Positions 8,032 through 8,939 of a stretch of DNA of 8,939 bases are shown here, piece by piece; position 1 is the first letter of the stretch, and each line of letters opens with the position of its first letter. The notes beneath the pieces were generated by a model that had not been told where the DNA came from, ran no database searches, and worked only from the letters and a program-made list of their open reading frames with translations. The stretch is from Rhodobacter sp. GTDB lineage: Bacteria; Pseudomonadota; Alphaproteobacteria; Rhodobacterales; Rhodobacteraceae. A program made the position numbers and the translations under genes. The stretch lies in contig JAIXVS010000249.1 of assembly GCA_027482795.1 (NCBI GenBank), positions 1 through 8,939 of the forward strand. Reading direction: 5' to 3'.

Positions 8032-8528
8032 TCTTGCGACTTTCCGACGCGTTCTGCTGCTTCGATCAGGACGGTTGTTCGTGTTCCAAACGCCTTATAC
8101 ATCCGCAGAATCAGCCAAGGTTCAACGCGGCGGACGCCTTGCAGCTTTCCGACAGTATTCTCACAAAAGTCCAAGAGGTCGGCTTGCGAGGCAACAGAGA
8201 TAGCTGCTGACAGATTGAAGCGGCCCGTTGTTGCGGCAAGGTACCCAACCTCGTCATATTCGCCCAGCACCACGGCGACGCTTTCAACCATGCCCGGCTC
8301 AACCTCAATCATCACATCGGCCTGAAACTCTAGTCCCATGGCGGTCGGGTCAGGAATGGCCCCGATCGTGATCATTTTACTCTGCAAAAGCGCCGAAATG
8401 CGGTTCCGCGCCGTCCGCTCTGAGACCCCACCGACGCGCACAGCAACCTCAGAAGCCGACAGCCGCCCATCGACACCAAGCAAGGTGATGATCTTTCGGT
8501 CTAGATCGTCGACGTCATAACGTTGCAT
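8028..8528 (-). CDS. Lrp/AsnC-family transcriptional regulator
   Basis: This is a 166-residue DNA-binding protein and the first gene of the operon. Residues 7-55 are an AsnC-type winged helix-turn-helix (DLDRKIITLLGVDGRLSASE, with VSERTARNRISALL as the recognition region). A RAM-type ligand-binding and oligomerisation domain follows (about 68-145), including VGYLAATTGRFNLSAAI. Length fits the family (about 150-170). The ATG at 8528 starts the usual MxxxxLDxxDRKI-like beginning and has GCGGAA just upstream. An in-frame TTG at 8546 would add six residues and is less likely. Lrp/AsnC proteins usually sense an amino acid or a related metabolite. Position suggests control of its own operon through the palindrome at 8603-8615. 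Its stop overlaps the HyuA-like start by four bases. Confidence 0.93.
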   Translation of the reverse strand: MQRYDVDDLDRKIITLLGVDGRLSASEVAVRVGGVSERTARNRISALLQSKMITIGAIPDPTAMGLEFQADVMIEVEPGMVESVAVVLGEYDEVGYLAATTGRFNLSAAISVASQADLLDFCENTVGKLQGVRRVEPWLILRMYKAFGTRTTVLIEAAERVGKSQE

Positions 8529-8565
8529 GGCATTCCGCTTATTCAATTAGACCCCATTTGTCCTC

Positions 8566-8594
8566 ATTACGCGCAGATTAAGGCAACCTGTCAA
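8566..8594 (-). promoter_or_regulatory. Sigma-70-type promoter of the operon
   Basis: On the minus strand a perfect -35 box TTGACA (8589-8594) is followed by a 17-base spacer and CGTAAT (8566-8571), which matches the -10 consensus TATAAT at its last four bases. Transcription would begin near 8559, giving a leader of about 30 bases before the ATG at 8528. It is the only good promoter I find upstream of the operon. Confidence 0.6.
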
Positions 8595-8602
8595 TCTAAT
8601 GT

Positions 8603-8615
8603 TTCCGTTTCGGAA
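8603..8615. promoter_or_regulatory. Candidate operator, palindrome TTCCG-TTT-CGGAA
   Basis: A perfect 5-base inverted repeat with a 3-base centre lies eight bases upstream of the -35 box and is centred at about -50 from the predicted transcription start. Palindromes of roughly this size are bound by Lrp/AsnC-family dimers, and the adjacent first gene encodes such a regulator. The position fits activation or autoregulation. Binding is inference. Confidence 0.4.
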
Positions 8616-8618
8616 CAG

Positions 8619-8735
8619 TTAGGTCGGGCGTGGGCAGATCACTTCAAAGTAGCCATGGGCAAAAGCGTGATAGCCTTTGGGTGCCGGGATGTTTCCGATA
8701 GGCCCAAACAGCCGGCGGCTGTTGAACCCATCCGT
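8619..8735 (-). pseudogene. Remnant resembling the C-terminus of an IS3-family transposase
   Basis: A minus-strand frame, open from about 8798 to a TAA at 8619, has no plausible start codon and contains FNSRRLFGPIGNIP (8726-8685). This resembles the end of IS3-type OrfB transposases, where WFNxRRLxxPIGNIPPAE is common. The Trp before FN is replaced (TDGFN), and the PAE-x-YY tail after IP is not conserved, so what remains is short and decayed. No inverted terminal repeat or other part of the element can be recognised. Other readings of this stretch look worse, but a 14-residue match is thin evidence. Confidence 0.45.
8707..8723. repeat. Inverted repeat AACAGCC-GGC-GGCTGTT
   Basis: Perfect 7-base arms surround a 3-base centre. 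It lies within the transposase-like remnant, over the codons for the conserved NSRRL part, so it is most simply a by-product of those codons. No T-run follows on either strand, so it is not called as a terminator. Confidence 0.5.
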
Positions 8736-8792
8736 CGGTGACTTCGACGAAAGCTCAGCTACATCGGCTCTTCTCGCAGCTTTCCCTGTTTT

Positions 8793-8811
8793 GTTGACCT
8801 AGTGTTGACCT
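8793..8811. repeat. Tandem direct repeat GTTGACCT with 11-base period
   Basis: Two identical copies (8793-8800 and 8804-8811) are separated by AGT. The second copy ends where the PutA-like frame begins. It could be a rearrangement scar, or a regulator site with about one helical turn between half-sites. Confidence 0.5.
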
Positions 8812-8939
8812 TCGCTACCAGGCGATGGGCAGATCGGTGCAGCCATAATCCGCGACCCGTGCATAAGCGGCGTGGCGTTTACGGGGTCTACCCAAACCGC
8901 GCTGTCCATTCGCCGCGATATGGCCAACCTTGGCAACCC
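8809..8939 (+). pseudogene. putA: 5'-truncated PutA fragment (proline utilization A, P5C dehydrogenase domain)
   Basis: A plus-strand frame runs from just after a TGA at 8806-8808 to the window edge, 43 codons. It reads LPGDGQIGAAI, then GVAFTGSTQTA and IRRDMANLGN. This is the NAD-binding stretch of the aldehyde dehydrogenase (L-glutamate gamma-semialdehyde dehydrogenase) domain of PutA. An Ala follows FTGST at the place where PutA has FTGSTEVA and most other aldehyde dehydrogenases have Gly. PutA oxidises proline to glutamate and is normally over 1000 residues, with this motif well inside the second half. Here there is no start codon, and the frame upstream is closed by TAG (8800-8802) and TGA (8806-8808), so the part before it is missing or out of frame. 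The 3' extent lies outside the window. A frameshifted upstream part could not be recognised. Confidence 0.65.

Noticed and set aside
7112..8203. Long plus-strand open frame of 363 codons
   Set aside because: It lies antisense to the HyuA-like gene and the regulator, is rich in Arg, Ser and Pro as expected for the reverse of a GC-rich gene, and shows no family motif.
8529..8546. TTG start six codons upstream for the regulator
   Set aside because: The ATG at 8528 gives the usual family N-terminus and length and has its own GGA-type site. The TTG version is possible but less likely.
8707..8723. Hairpin as an intrinsic terminator
   Set aside because: No T-run follows on either strand, and the loop has only three bases.
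8523..8741. Small divergent plus-strand frame of 72 codons
   Set aside because: It spans the operon promoter and the transposase-like remnant in the opposite sense and has no motif or good ribosome binding site.
8815..8939. Minus-strand frame ending in DYGCTDLPIAW then TAG, open to the window edge
   Set aside because: It is the antisense of the putA fragment, whose plus-strand reading matches a known domain much better.

Overview
The window looks like chromosomal DNA of a GC-rich alphaproteobacterium, most likely a Rhodobacterales-type organism. I infer this from composition and protein style; no rRNA or other marker gene is present. All eight intact genes lie on the minus strand and are transcribed from right to left. 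Six of the seven junctions overlap by 4 or 14 bases, and the remaining one is a 15-base gap, so the set reads as one tightly coupled operon.

Order of transcription: (1) 8528-8028, an Lrp/AsnC-family regulator; (2) 8031-6478, a short hydantoinase/oxoprolinase A-type (HyuA-like) protein with an actin-like ATP-binding fold; (3) 6481-5327, a DUF917-family protein, a family that usually accompanies short HyuA proteins; (4) 5330-3753, a Tat-type secreted family 5 solute-binding protein; (5) 3737-2715 and (6) 2718-1879, two permeases of the dipeptide/oligopeptide (Dpp/Opp) type; (7) 1892-939 and (8) 942-163, the two matching ATPases. A good sigma-70 promoter (perfect TTGACA at -35) with an adjacent palindrome (TTCCG-TTT-CGGAA) lies just upstream of the regulator, so the regulator probably controls itself and the whole operon.

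The likely job is capture of a small amide-, lactam- or hydantoin-like compound, import by the five-part ABC transporter, and processing in the cytoplasm by the HyuA-like/DUF917 pair. There is no HyuB subunit, cyclic amidohydrolase or carbamoylase in the operon, so this is not a standard hydantoin or 5-oxoproline pathway. The substrate cannot be read from the sequence.

The right flank (about 8560-8939) is a scar zone. It holds a short remnant that resembles the C-terminus of an IS3-type transposase on the minus strand. A 5'-truncated piece of the aldehyde dehydrogenase domain of PutA follows on the plus strand and runs off the window edge. A direct repeat of GTTGACCT sits exactly where the PutA similarity begins. 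The left flank (1-162) holds no recognisable gene and no clear terminator. Its bases 49-73 resemble, in inverted orientation, the operon promoter region. Together these suggest that the operon sits in a rearranged or accessory region.
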